The position numbers and the translations under genes were made by a program. Positions 57,445 to 64,000 of a DNA stretch of 64,000 nt are shown piece after piece. Numbering within the stretch: position 1 is the stretch's first letter; each line of letters begins with the position of its first letter. This stretch comes from Rhodospirillaceae bacterium. Its GTDB lineage: Bacteria; Pseudomonadota; Alphaproteobacteria; Rhodospirillales; Casp-alpha2. The notes under the pieces were generated by a model, which did not search any database, was not told where the DNA came from, and saw only the letters and a program-made list of their open reading frames with translations. The stretch is taken from contig JAERTE010000103.1 of assembly GCA_016845145.1 (NCBI GenBank), positions 1-64,000 of the forward strand, in the 5' to 3' direction.

Positions 57445-58974
57445 CTAGGCCGATGTCGGCCGATTTGGCGGTTTCAGTAGAAGTACCGCGGGCAGCACCA
57501 GCAGGCACATCATCGTATAAAGCCCGAACGCATTCAGAAATCCAATCAATTCCGCCTGGTCCACCAATTGCGCGTTTAGCTTCGCCAGTTCCGCCAGATT
57601 GGCGTACCCGTGCAACGCCGTTACCCCGTAATTTTTCAGCGCCTCATTAAACGGATTTACGAATTCCGTCAGGCGCTGGAAATTGCTGGCCGATGTCCGC
57701 ACAACGGTCATGACGCTCAAGGAGATGAAGATGCTCGACCCGATATTACGCAACAGGTGAAAAATCGTAAACGTTTCGGCCATGTTGCGGGGTTCGATAT
57801 TGGAGAAACTTGAAAGGACCAGCGGCACCCAGATTAATCCGACCGCGAGCCCCTGGGCCGCGCTGGTCACCAGCACCTCTGCCATGGTGACATCTGTGTT
57901 GAAGCCGGTCATCACCCATCCGGACCAAGCCTGCACCAAGAATCCCGCCGAGATACCGATACGTGGATCCAGCTTGCCGACCCAAGCGGCCAGGAAGAAG
58001 CCCAACATGCCGCCCGCTCCGCGCCCCGCCAACAATATGCCGATGATCGAGTCGGGATACCCGCCCAAGTTCTTCAACAACGGCGGCAACATCACCATGG
58101 GTGTGAAATTGAGCATCCCGTACACCGTGACGATGATCAGCCCCAAGCCATAATTGCGGTTGAGCAAAAACTTAAGGTTCAGCAACGGAGAACGGGCCAA
58201 CAAGCTATGTGACAAATAAATGCAAAAGGCGATGACCCCGACGGTCGCCTCGATCAGAATTTCCGTTGATGCAAACCAGTCCAGGCGCTGCCCCCGATCC
58301 AAGATCAGTTGCAGACATGCAAGAGCCACCGCCAGCGCCAGAAACCCTGTCCATGCAAAACGGAGTCGCTCCTGACGACCGCCGTCTTGCAGCATGACCC
58401 ACAGGCCGACCCAAGCTGCCATGCCCATGGGGACAATCATGAAGAAAGCAAAGCGCCAATTGTACAATTCGCTCAGGTATCCGCCATAGATTGGGCCGAA
58501 GATCGGACCGATGACGACCCCCATACCGTAGATGGCCGTCACCAAGTTGTGTTGATGCCGTGGAAAAGTCGCCAGCGCTATGGCCTGTGTCAGCGCCACC
58601 AGCGGAGCACCGGAACCACCTTGAAGCGCGCGAAAGATCACCAGGCTTTCGAGCGAGTTGGAAAGGCCGCAAAGCAAAGTGGACAGGCAAAAACCGCCCA
58701 AGGCGCCCAGTGTCACATTGCGCCAACCGAACCGCCCCGCCATCCATCCGCTGAGCGGCATGACGATGGCCGTGCCCAGGATATTGGCGGTCATCGCCCA
58801 AGACACCTGATCGGGAGTCGCAGAGAGGCTGCCCTGCACCTGCGGCAGCACCACGCTAACGACCAGAATGGTCATGGAGTAGAGCGTCGATGTGGCGACG
58901 ATCATTCCCAGCAATACCCAGCGGCGGAATGCCGGAGCGAAGACCTCTTCTTGCACGGTTGCTGTTGCTGTCAT
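57445..58974 (-). CDS. MFS transporter, DHA2 family (14 helices)
   Basis: A 509-residue drug/H+ antiporter-type protein. Motif A is in LSGWMAGRFGWRNVTLGAL, motif C in AIYGMGVVIGPIFGPIYGGYLSE, and helices continue to residue 505. EmrB/QacA members export drugs or organic acids, usually with a membrane-fusion partner, which is absent here. It starts 4 bases after the DUF192 gene and 20 bases before the carbamoylase, so it could export or import substrate of that pathway; this is inference. Confidence 0.9.
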   Translation of the reverse strand: MTATATVQEEVFAPAFRRWVLLGMIVATSTLYSMTILVVSVVLPQVQGSLSATPDQVSWAMTANILGTAIVMPLSGWMAGRFGWRNVTLGALGGFCLSTLLCGLSNSLESLVIFRALQGGSGAPLVALTQAIALATFPRHQHNLVTAIYGMGVVIGPIFGPIYGGYLSELYNWRFAFFMIVPMGMAAWVGLWVMLQDGGRQERLRFAWTGFLALAVALACLQLILDRGQRLDWFASTEILIEATVGVIAFCIYLSHSLLARSPLLNLKFLLNRNYGLGLIIVTVYGMLNFTPMVMLPPLLKNLGGYPDSIIGILLAGRGAGGMLGFFLAAWVGKLDPRIGISAGFLVQAWSGWVMTGFNTDVTMAEVLVTSAAQGLAVGLIWVPLVLSSFSNIEPRNMAETFTIFHLLRNIGSSIFISLSVMTVVRTSASNFQRLTEFVNPFNEALKNYGVTALHGYANLAELAKLNAQLVDQAELIGFLNAFGLYTMMCLLVLPAVLLLKPPNRPTSA

Positions 58975-58978
58975 GACC

Positions 58979-59434
58979 TCATGGGTCCATCACCAGCCGG
59001 TCGCCGGAAGTGATTCCCAATCTGTCCGCAGTCCCTGCCCGGACCTCAAGCACCAGCCGCGCCGGTAGCTTTGATGAAATGATGCGGGTCGAGAACGGTT
59101 CCGTACCGCGTTCGATGTGCACGATCCGGCCTTCCGTGTCAGCAAACAGCATGTCCAACGAAGACGGCGTATTGGCCATCCACATATGTATCATTTCCGT
59201 CTGCTCGAAGATAAACAGCATACCGGTATTGAGCGGCAGCCTTTCGCGTCCCATAAGCCCCTGCCGGCGTTGTCCAGGAGTTTGAGCAACCTCAACGATA
59301 AATTTATGCCGTGCATCACCGGATTCGACAGTCAACGCCGCACGTTCGAACCGGACCTGAGCGTAGGCCACATTGAGATCAGCAACGTGCCAGAAAAAGA
59401 CAATGAGGAACGCATATAACGACATCGTCATCAT
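58979..59434 (-). CDS. DUF192 family exported protein
   Basis: A protein of the DUF192 (COG1430) family with the conserved core HKFIVEVAQTPGQRRQGLMG, then GMLFIFEQTEMIHMWMANTPSSLDMLF and ADRLGITSGD. The function of the family is unknown. The N-terminus MMTMSLYAFLIVFFWHVADLNVAYAQ is a signal peptide. I used ATG 59434 (151 residues); ATG 59425 is also possible, and an open frame extends upstream to 59563. It is the first gene of the minus set leading to the MFS and carbamoylase genes. Confidence 0.8.
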   Translation of the reverse strand: MMTMSLYAFLIVFFWHVADLNVAYAQVRFERAALTVESGDARHKFIVEVAQTPGQRRQGLMGRERLPLNTGMLFIFEQTEMIHMWMANTPSSLDMLFADTEGRIVHIERGTEPFSTRIISSKLPARLVLEVRAGTADRLGITSGDRLVMDP

Positions 59435-59529
59435 CCCAGATCCACAATGAAGATTCTCTTTCCGGCCCCGCATGTCAAAATTCTTCGCGTCCACGGCTAT
59501 TGTTAATCTGACGGCTTTCTCGAATTGCC

Positions 59530-59672
59530 TTTTAATAAAATCGGTTAAATCATAAGTAGTCATATGTTTTTAATAAAAACTGTGATTTTTTCGAAGATTT
59601 GTCTGGATTTGCCATATGCCTCTGACTATCTTCGAAAAATAAAAATACTTGGCCACACCATAAAAGGCCAAG
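59530..59672. promoter_or_regulatory. Palindrome-rich region upstream of the Mrp operon
   Basis: Four structures lie here: two copies of TTTTAATAAAA at 59530-59540 and 59568-59578; the second lies in a perfect GTTTTT/AAAAAC palindrome (59566-59580); a long inverted repeat TTTTTCGAAGAT (59587-59598) and ATCTTCGAAAAA (59628-59639) with a 29-base spacer; and CTTGGCC/GGCCAAG (59648-59654 and 59666-59672). The region separates divergent DUF192 and mrpE. It might be regulator sites or a structured leader; I recognise no known riboswitch. Confidence 0.55.
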
Positions 59673-59700
59673 AAACAGGTTAGGTAAAGATTGGGGTGGG

Positions 59701-60204
59701 TTGTTGCTTCATCTGTTAGCTCTTGCGGTCGGCATGACGGTGCTTTGGTTTTTGCTGTCGGGCTATATGCTTCCGCTTATTCTATCGCTTGGCGCCGTTT
59801 CAATCGCCGGCGTGGTTTGGTTGGCGCACCGTATGGACGTCATCGACCACGAAAGCCATCCGGTGCACATGGCGCCCAAGGGTGCTGGTTACTACGTTTG
59901 GTTGATGTGGGAGATCGTCAAAGCCAACATTGACGTCACCATGGCGATCCTCCGCGGCCCAAGTGCGCTGCAACCGAAAGTCTTCAAGTTGAAAGCGTCG
60001 CAGGTCTCTGATGTGGGCCGCGTAGCTTATGCCAATTCGATTACCCTGACCCCCGGAACCGTAACCATTTTCGTCGACGACGACGAGTTCACCGTGCATT
60101 CCCTGACACCTGTCGCCAAGGAAGGGCTTGAGACCGGAGATATGGACCGTCGTGTATCCGAGCTTGAGGGCTATGTCGCCCCTGGGACGGAGGGGGCGGG
60201 ATGA
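59701..60204 (+). CDS. mrpE: Na+/H+ antiporter subunit E (MrpE/MnhE)
   Basis: Membrane subunit of the Mrp cation/proton antiporter, 167 residues with two helices and a soluble domain. Family sequence includes YVWLMWEIVKANIDVTMAIL and ANSITLTPGTVTIFVDDDEFTVHSLTP. The frame has no ATG near the start; TTG 59701 follows GGGGTGGG, a good ribosome binding site, so TTG is used. First gene of an operon in order E-F-G-A'-B-C-D. Confidence 0.9.
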   Translation: MLLHLLALAVGMTVLWFLLSGYMLPLILSLGAVSIAGVVWLAHRMDVIDHESHPVHMAPKGAGYYVWLMWEIVKANIDVTMAILRGPSALQPKVFKLKASQVSDVGRVAYANSITLTPGTVTIFVDDDEFTVHSLTPVAKEGLETGDMDRRVSELEGYVAPGTEGAG

Positions 60205-60497
60205 GCATGTTTGGCGCGGCTGCGGCCGCCGTTCTGATTTCGATGCTTTTGGTTCTGGTGCGTGCTTTTCGCGGACCGACCGTTTTCGACCGTATTCTCG
60301 CCATCAACAGTTTCGGCACGCTGACGGTTCTGCTGATCGCGGTGCACGGATATTTCGCGGGCCGACCGGAATTCCTGGATCTCGCCCTGGTCTACGCCTT
60401 GATCAATTTCATCGGCACAATTGCCGTCACTCGGTTCGTGCGGTTCCAGAAGTACGGCCGTATCGACGCCACAGACAGCAACCACGGCGATATTTGA
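60201..60497 (+). CDS. mrpF: Na+/H+ antiporter subunit F (MrpF/MnhF)
   Basis: A 98-residue three-helix subunit. The typical RAFRGPTVFDRILAINSFGT and FLDLALVYALINFIGTIAVTRF identify MrpF. It overlaps mrpE by 4 bases (ATGA) and mrpG by 1 base (TGATG), so these genes are translationally coupled. Confidence 0.93.
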   Translation: MSMFGAAAAAVLISMLLVLVRAFRGPTVFDRILAINSFGTLTVLLIAVHGYFAGRPEFLDLALVYALINFIGTIAVTRFVRFQKYGRIDATDSNHGDI

Positions 60498-60826
60498 TGG
60501 AACTGATATTGGACATCCTCAGTTGGGCATCGATTATCGCGGGCGGCGCGTTTTGCATCATCGGTGCATTCGGCCTGATCTCGCTACCCGATATCTTTTG
60601 CCGTATGCACGGCGCCAGCATCATCGATACCATGGGGTTGGGTTTAATTCTGCTGGGGCTTGCCCTGCAGACGGGCTTTACATTAGGGCTCGCTAAACTG
60701 GCGATGATCTTTTTGTTCATTATGTTTACCAGTCCGACCGGTACGCATGCGCTGGCTCGCGCGGCACTCTATGGCGGCGTCGACCCGGAAGCTGCGACCA
60801 AGCCCAAGTCGGATGATTCTCCATGA
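60497..60826 (+). CDS. mrpG: Na+/H+ antiporter subunit G (MrpG/MnhG)
   Basis: A 109-residue three-helix subunit. GAFCIIGAFGLISLPDIFCRMHGAS and FIMFTSPTGTHALARAALYGG are typical of MrpG. The start ATG sits in a TGATG overlap with mrpF. The end overlaps the next gene by 4 bases. Confidence 0.94.
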   Translation: MELILDILSWASIIAGGAFCIIGAFGLISLPDIFCRMHGASIIDTMGLGLILLGLALQTGFTLGLAKLAMIFLFIMFTSPTGTHALARAALYGGVDPEAATKPKSDDSP

Positions 60827-61437
60827 GCGAAGAAATCATCATCGTCTGCCTGATGGTCTTCATGGCCATGACCGGTGTCGCCATTGCCCGATTACACAAT
60901 TTATTTGCCGTCGTCATGCTGACCGGTATCTTCAGCCTGCTTGGCGCGGCGGCTTACGTGGTGCTGGATGCGGTGGACGTTGCGTTTACCGAAGCCGCCG
61001 TCGGCGCCGGTATTTCGACGGTATTGATGCTGGGCACCTTGGCGTTGACCACCAGCGAGGAGAAGCCCGCGCCGCCAAAGAACATGCTAGCGGCCTTGGC
61101 CGTCGTCGGCGTCACCGGAGGCGTGCTCATCTATGGCACCTTGGACATGCCGCATTACGGCGATCCGAACGCGCCGATCCATCACCATGTGGCGCCGCGT
61201 TACTTGAATGACTCCGGCAAGGAAATCGGATTGCCGAATGCCGTCACATCGGTTTTGGCAAGTTACCGGGGCTACGACACCTTCGGTGAAACGTTCGTTA
61301 TTTTCACAGCCGCCGCCGGCGTGCTGGCAATCCTCGGCCGCGTTCGTCGTTCGCGACGGCCCCAGATCATCGCTGCTAAATCCAAGAGTGCAGCAGAAGA
61401 TGCCACGGGTAATGCCACAGGGGATAAACAATCATGA
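60823..61437 (+). CDS. DUF4040 / MbhD-E-like antiporter subunit (equivalent of the MrpA C-terminal part)
   Basis: A 204-residue membrane protein. The first half, MVFMAMTGVAIARLHNLFAVVML then TEAAVGAGISTVLMLGTLALT, resembles MbhD and the C-terminal region of MrpA. The second half, with GYDTFGETFVIFTAAAGVLAILG, resembles MbhE. In canonical Mrp these are fused in MrpA; here they are a separate protein, an arrangement shared with Mbh/Mbx complexes and many alphaproteobacterial antiporters. A histidine-rich loop HHHVAPRYL lies between the halves. Confidence 0.88.
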   Translation: MSEEIIIVCLMVFMAMTGVAIARLHNLFAVVMLTGIFSLLGAAAYVVLDAVDVAFTEAAVGAGISTVLMLGTLALTTSEEKPAPPKNMLAALAVVGVTGGVLIYGTLDMPHYGDPNAPIHHHVAPRYLNDSGKEIGLPNAVTSVLASYRGYDTFGETFVIFTAAAGVLAILGRVRRSRRPQIIAAKSKSAAEDATGNATGDKQS

Positions 61438-61883
61438 GCCAACCGATGAAGGAAAAGATCATCCTTCGGGTGATCTCGAAGTTTCTGATTCCGTATATCT
61501 TGCTGTTTGCGCTGTATGTGCAGTGGCACGGTGATTTCGGCCCAGGCGGCGGTTTTCAGGCTGGGGTCATCTTTGCAGCCGGTTTTATCCTCTACGCATT
61601 GATCTTCAGCGTCAAAACAGTGCGCGATATTATACCCCCCTATGCGACGCGAGCGCTTCTGGCGATCGGCGTCTTGCTCTACGGCGGAGTCGGTGTGGCT
61701 GGCATTCTGATGGGCGGCAAGTTTCTCGACTACAACGTCCTTGGCAGCACGCCGACCGGCGGTCAGCACATCGGCATCCTGCTGGTTGAACTGGGTGTCG
61801 GCATCACCGTGGCATCGGCAATGATCACGATTTTCTGCACCTTTGCCGGCCGAGCCGAAGACAAGGAAGAGGATCGCAGGTAA
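61434..61883 (+). CDS. mrpB: Na+/H+ antiporter subunit B (MrpB/MnhB)
   Basis: A 149-residue four-helix subunit with the hallmarks YVQWHGDFGPGGGFQAGVIFAAGFILYA and GLFLDYNVLGSTPTGGQHIGILLVELGVG-type sequence in which the acidic residue of the last helix is preserved. It overlaps the previous gene by 4 bases and mrpC by 1 base. Confidence 0.93.
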   Translation: MSQPMKEKIILRVISKFLIPYILLFALYVQWHGDFGPGGGFQAGVIFAAGFILYALIFSVKTVRDIIPPYATRALLAIGVLLYGGVGVAGILMGGKFLDYNVLGSTPTGGQHIGILLVELGVGITVASAMITIFCTFAGRAEDKEEDRR

Positions 61884-62242
61884 TGAGCGCAGCGTTCCCC
61901 GGCCTCGTACCGTACTGGCTCGTCATCGTGCTGATGATGATCGGGTTTTACATCGTCATCGCACACGGCAATTTGGTTAAGAAGATTGTCGGGTTGAACG
62001 TCTTTCAGGTATCGGTATTCCTGCTCTATATCACCATGGGTAAGGTGGAAGGCGGCACGGCACCGATCTTGGCCGAAGGCATCCAATCTTATTCCAATCC
62101 ACTGCCGCATGTTTTGATCCTGACAGCCATTGTCGTCGGCGTCGCAACAACGGCACTTGGACTGGCCTTGGTGGTGCGGATCAAAGAGACATTCACCACC
62201 ATCGAAGAAGACGAAATTGAGCATATGGAGAACGGCGCGTGA
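61883..62242 (+). CDS. mrpC: Na+/H+ antiporter subunit C (MrpC/MnhC)
   Basis: A 119-residue three-helix protein, homologous to NuoK. The sequence GFYIVIAHGNLVKKIVGLNVFQVSVFLLYI and PLPHVLILTAIVVGVATTALGLALVVRI is characteristic. The start overlaps mrpB by one base and the end overlaps mrpD by four. Confidence 0.93.
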   Translation: MSAAFPGLVPYWLVIVLMMIGFYIVIAHGNLVKKIVGLNVFQVSVFLLYITMGKVEGGTAPILAEGIQSYSNPLPHVLILTAIVVGVATTALGLALVVRIKETFTTIEEDEIEHMENGA

Positions 62243-63720
62243 TCGCACAGCACCTGCCGGTCTTGCAAATTCTGCTGCCGCTGTTAGCGGCACCGGTCTG
62301 CATGTTTATTCGCCATCCGCACGTGGTCTGGATCTGGGCGACGGTCATCACCTGGATGTGCCTACCCATTTCCATCGCCATTCTAATGCAGGTTATGAAA
62401 AGCGGCGTCATTGTCTATGAGTTGGGCGACTGGGCGGCACCGTGGGGCATCGAATACAGGATCGATACCCTGAACGCTTTCGTGCTACTGATCGTCTCGA
62501 TGATCGGCGCGGTGGTCATGCCCTATGCGCGCATCATTGTTGAGAACGAAATTCCGGCCAGCCGCATCTATCTTTTCTACGCCATGATGCTGCTTTGCAT
62601 GACCGGATTGTTAGGCATCACGATCACTGGCGATGCATTCAATTTGTTCGTGTTTCTCGAGATATCGTCTCTGTCGACATACGTGCTGGTCAGTTTCGGC
62701 AAAGACCGCCGTGCGCTAACGGCGGCCTATCGCTACCTGATCATGGGCACCATCGGCGCCACGTTCTACATCATCGGTGTCGGCCTGATGTATATGGTAA
62801 CCGGCACCTTAAATATCGCTGACCTGGCGATACTCGTTCCGGGGATGGCGGACAGCCGAACCATCCATGCGGCGTTGGCTTTTCTGACCGTCGGGTTGGC
62901 GTTGAAGGCGGCCCTATTCCCGCTGCATATGTGGCTGCCAAACGCCTACGCTTTCGCGCCGTCGGCAGTGACGGTATTCCTGGCGGCAACGGCAACGAAG
63001 GTCGCCGTTTACGCCTTTATCCGTGTCGTATTCACAATATTCGGCGATATCGACATCCTGGCGGCACTGCCTATTCGTTACCTCCTCATGGGGCTTGCTA
63101 TAGCGGCCATGTTCGCTGGGTCCGCAGTGGCAATTTATCAAAACAACGCCAAACGCCTGTTGGCTTATTCCTCCATAGCGCAAATCGGCTACATGATCCT
63201 TGGCATCAGTATGGATTCGGTGACCGGCGTGACCGCCGGTATCGTGCATTTGTTCAATCATGCGCTGATGAAGGGGGTCCTGTTCATGGCCTTGGGCGCA
63301 ATCATGCTGCAGACCGGCTCAGTCGATTTGCGTGACATGCGAGGCATCGGTCGGCGCATGCCGCTGACAATGGCCGCATTTGTCGTTGGCGGTTTAAGCC
63401 TGATCGGTGTGCCGCTGACCGCTGGTTTCGTTTCCAAGTGGTACTTGATTCAAGCTGCGCTTGAGGCCGGCTGGTGGCCGTTGGCCGTATTGATTGTCAT
63501 GAGTTCCCTGCTCGCCGTCATTTACGTCTGGCGTATCGTTGAGATTGCGTATTTCCAACCCAATCCCGACGTGCCCAAAGCGCGCGAACCGGCTCCGATG
63601 TCTTTGCTGATGCCCATGTGGATTTTGGCCGGCGCGACAATCTATTTCGGTATTGATGCGACGACCACTCTCGATATCGCCGGCTTGGCTGCGCAAACCC
63701 TCCTGCCGGGAGGCGGCTAA
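62239..63720 (+). CDS. mrpD: Na+/H+ antiporter subunit D (MrpD/MnhD)
   Basis: A 493-residue proton-conducting subunit homologous to NuoL, NuoM and NuoN. The glutamate of helix 5 is in FLEISSLSTYVLVSFG, and the lysine of helix 7 in LKAALFPLHMWLPNAYAFAPS. LFNHALMKGVLFMALGAI is helix 11-12 with another lysine. About 14 helices. The end overlaps the start of the next gene by one base. Confidence 0.95.
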   Translation: MIAQHLPVLQILLPLLAAPVCMFIRHPHVVWIWATVITWMCLPISIAILMQVMKSGVIVYELGDWAAPWGIEYRIDTLNAFVLLIVSMIGAVVMPYARIIVENEIPASRIYLFYAMMLLCMTGLLGITITGDAFNLFVFLEISSLSTYVLVSFGKDRRALTAAYRYLIMGTIGATFYIIGVGLMYMVTGTLNIADLAILVPGMADSRTIHAALAFLTVGLALKAALFPLHMWLPNAYAFAPSAVTVFLAATATKVAVYAFIRVVFTIFGDIDILAALPIRYLLMGLAIAAMFAGSAVAIYQNNAKRLLAYSSIAQIGYMILGISMDSVTGVTAGIVHLFNHALMKGVLFMALGAIMLQTGSVDLRDMRGIGRRMPLTMAAFVVGGLSLIGVPLTAGFVSKWYLIQAALEAGWWPLAVLIVMSSLLAVIYVWRIVEIAYFQPNPDVPKAREPAPMSLLMPMWILAGATIYFGIDATTTLDIAGLAAQTLLPGGG

Positions 63721-64000
63721 TGACAGCAACGACAGCAATCGTATTTGCCATAGTCGCACCGCTGGTCGCCGTGCCGATACTGGCGATGCTGGGCAGCAAG
63801 CCGAATTTGCGCGAAGGTGTAACACTGATCACAGCGGTTCTCGTCTTTCTGGCTGTCGCCAGCCTGTTTGACGATGTCGCCGGCGGCGCCCGCCCGACGC
63901 TAAGCGTCGGTGAGATGCTGCCGGGCCTTTCCATCGCGTTTACGGTGGAACCACTGGGCATGTTGTTCGCCGGCATTGCCAGCTTCCTTTGGATCGTCAC
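63720..64000 (+). CDS. Proton-conducting antiporter subunit, NuoL/MrpA/MrpD-like (partial, runs out of window)
   Basis: Begins at ATG 63720, overlapping the mrpD stop by one base, and stays open to the end of the window (93 codons). The visible part, VAPLVAVPILAMLGSKPNLREG then FTVEPLGMLFAGIASFLWIV, matches the start of proton-conducting antiporter subunits. Identity as a second MrpD-like or MrpA N-terminal-like protein cannot be decided from this fragment. It would replace the missing MrpA ion-pumping module. Confidence 0.85.
   Translation, partial: MTATTAIVFAIVAPLVAVPILAMLGSKPNLREGVTLITAVLVFLAVASLFDDVAGGARPTLSVGEMLPGLSIAFTVEPLGMLFAGIASFLWIV

Noticed and set aside
1-64000. CRISPR arrays, insertion sequences, prophage genes or toxin-antitoxin pairs
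   Set aside because: No regular direct-repeat array, transposase, integrase or phage structural gene was seen in any frame.

Overview
The window looks like ordinary chromosome of a free-living alphaproteobacterium, probably Rhodospirillales-like; I cannot name the species. The indications are a 14-subunit-type nuo operon with a mitochondrial-like short NuoG, an NDUFS4-type complex I accessory subunit, the block clpP-clpX-lon-hupB, an imuA-imuB-dnaE2 mutasome, an aapJQMP amino acid transporter beside metC, and a TRAP transporter. GC is moderately high. No phage, insertion sequence or CRISPR array was found. Coding density is high and only the hupB-lon gap exceeds 300 bases.

Layout. 1-10.5 kb: respiratory complex I (nuoA to the start of nuoL, minus strand). 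10.6-18.2 kb: tRNA-Asp, tRNA-Val, then HU, Lon, ClpX, ClpP, trigger factor (protein quality control) and tRNA-Leu. 18.3-23.3 kb: malonyl-CoA decarboxylase, NAD(P)HX repair enzyme, and a large polytopic membrane protein. 23.5-30.6 kb: a SnoaL-like protein, the SOS mutasome imuA-imuB-dnaE2, and a small DUF302/CopD-like pair. 30.7-36.8 kb: epoxide hydrolase, a MocR-type regulator divergent from a TRAP operon. 36.8-43.4 kb: hydrolase-OsmC fusion, enoyl-CoA hydratase, NUDIX hydrolase, cysteine synthase with sulfurtransferase and a GNAT enzyme, CoA transferase. 43.5-52.4 kb: aapJQMP (minus) divergent from metC-hisI-modABC (plus). 52.5-54.2 kb: a methyltransferase gene that seems cut short by an in-frame stop, a secreted orphan, tRNA-Arg, NDUFS4-like gene, tRNA-Pro. 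54.3-59.4 kb: hydantoin/carbamoyl amino acid genes with an MFS exporter and a DUF192 protein. 59.7-64 kb: Mrp-type Na+/H+ antiporter operon, running out of the window.

Connections. Complex I makes proton-motive force and the Mrp antiporter exchanges ions against it; the detached NDUFS4-like subunit belongs to complex I. CysK, the mercaptopyruvate sulfurtransferase and MetC together handle sulfur amino acids. Hydantoinase, racemase and N-carbamoylase make a possible route from hydantoins to free amino acids. I saw no clearly new defence or biosynthetic system. The best leads are the interrupted methyltransferase, the palindrome-rich leader before the Mrp operon, and the inverted repeat holding a LexA-like site and the imuA ribosome binding site.
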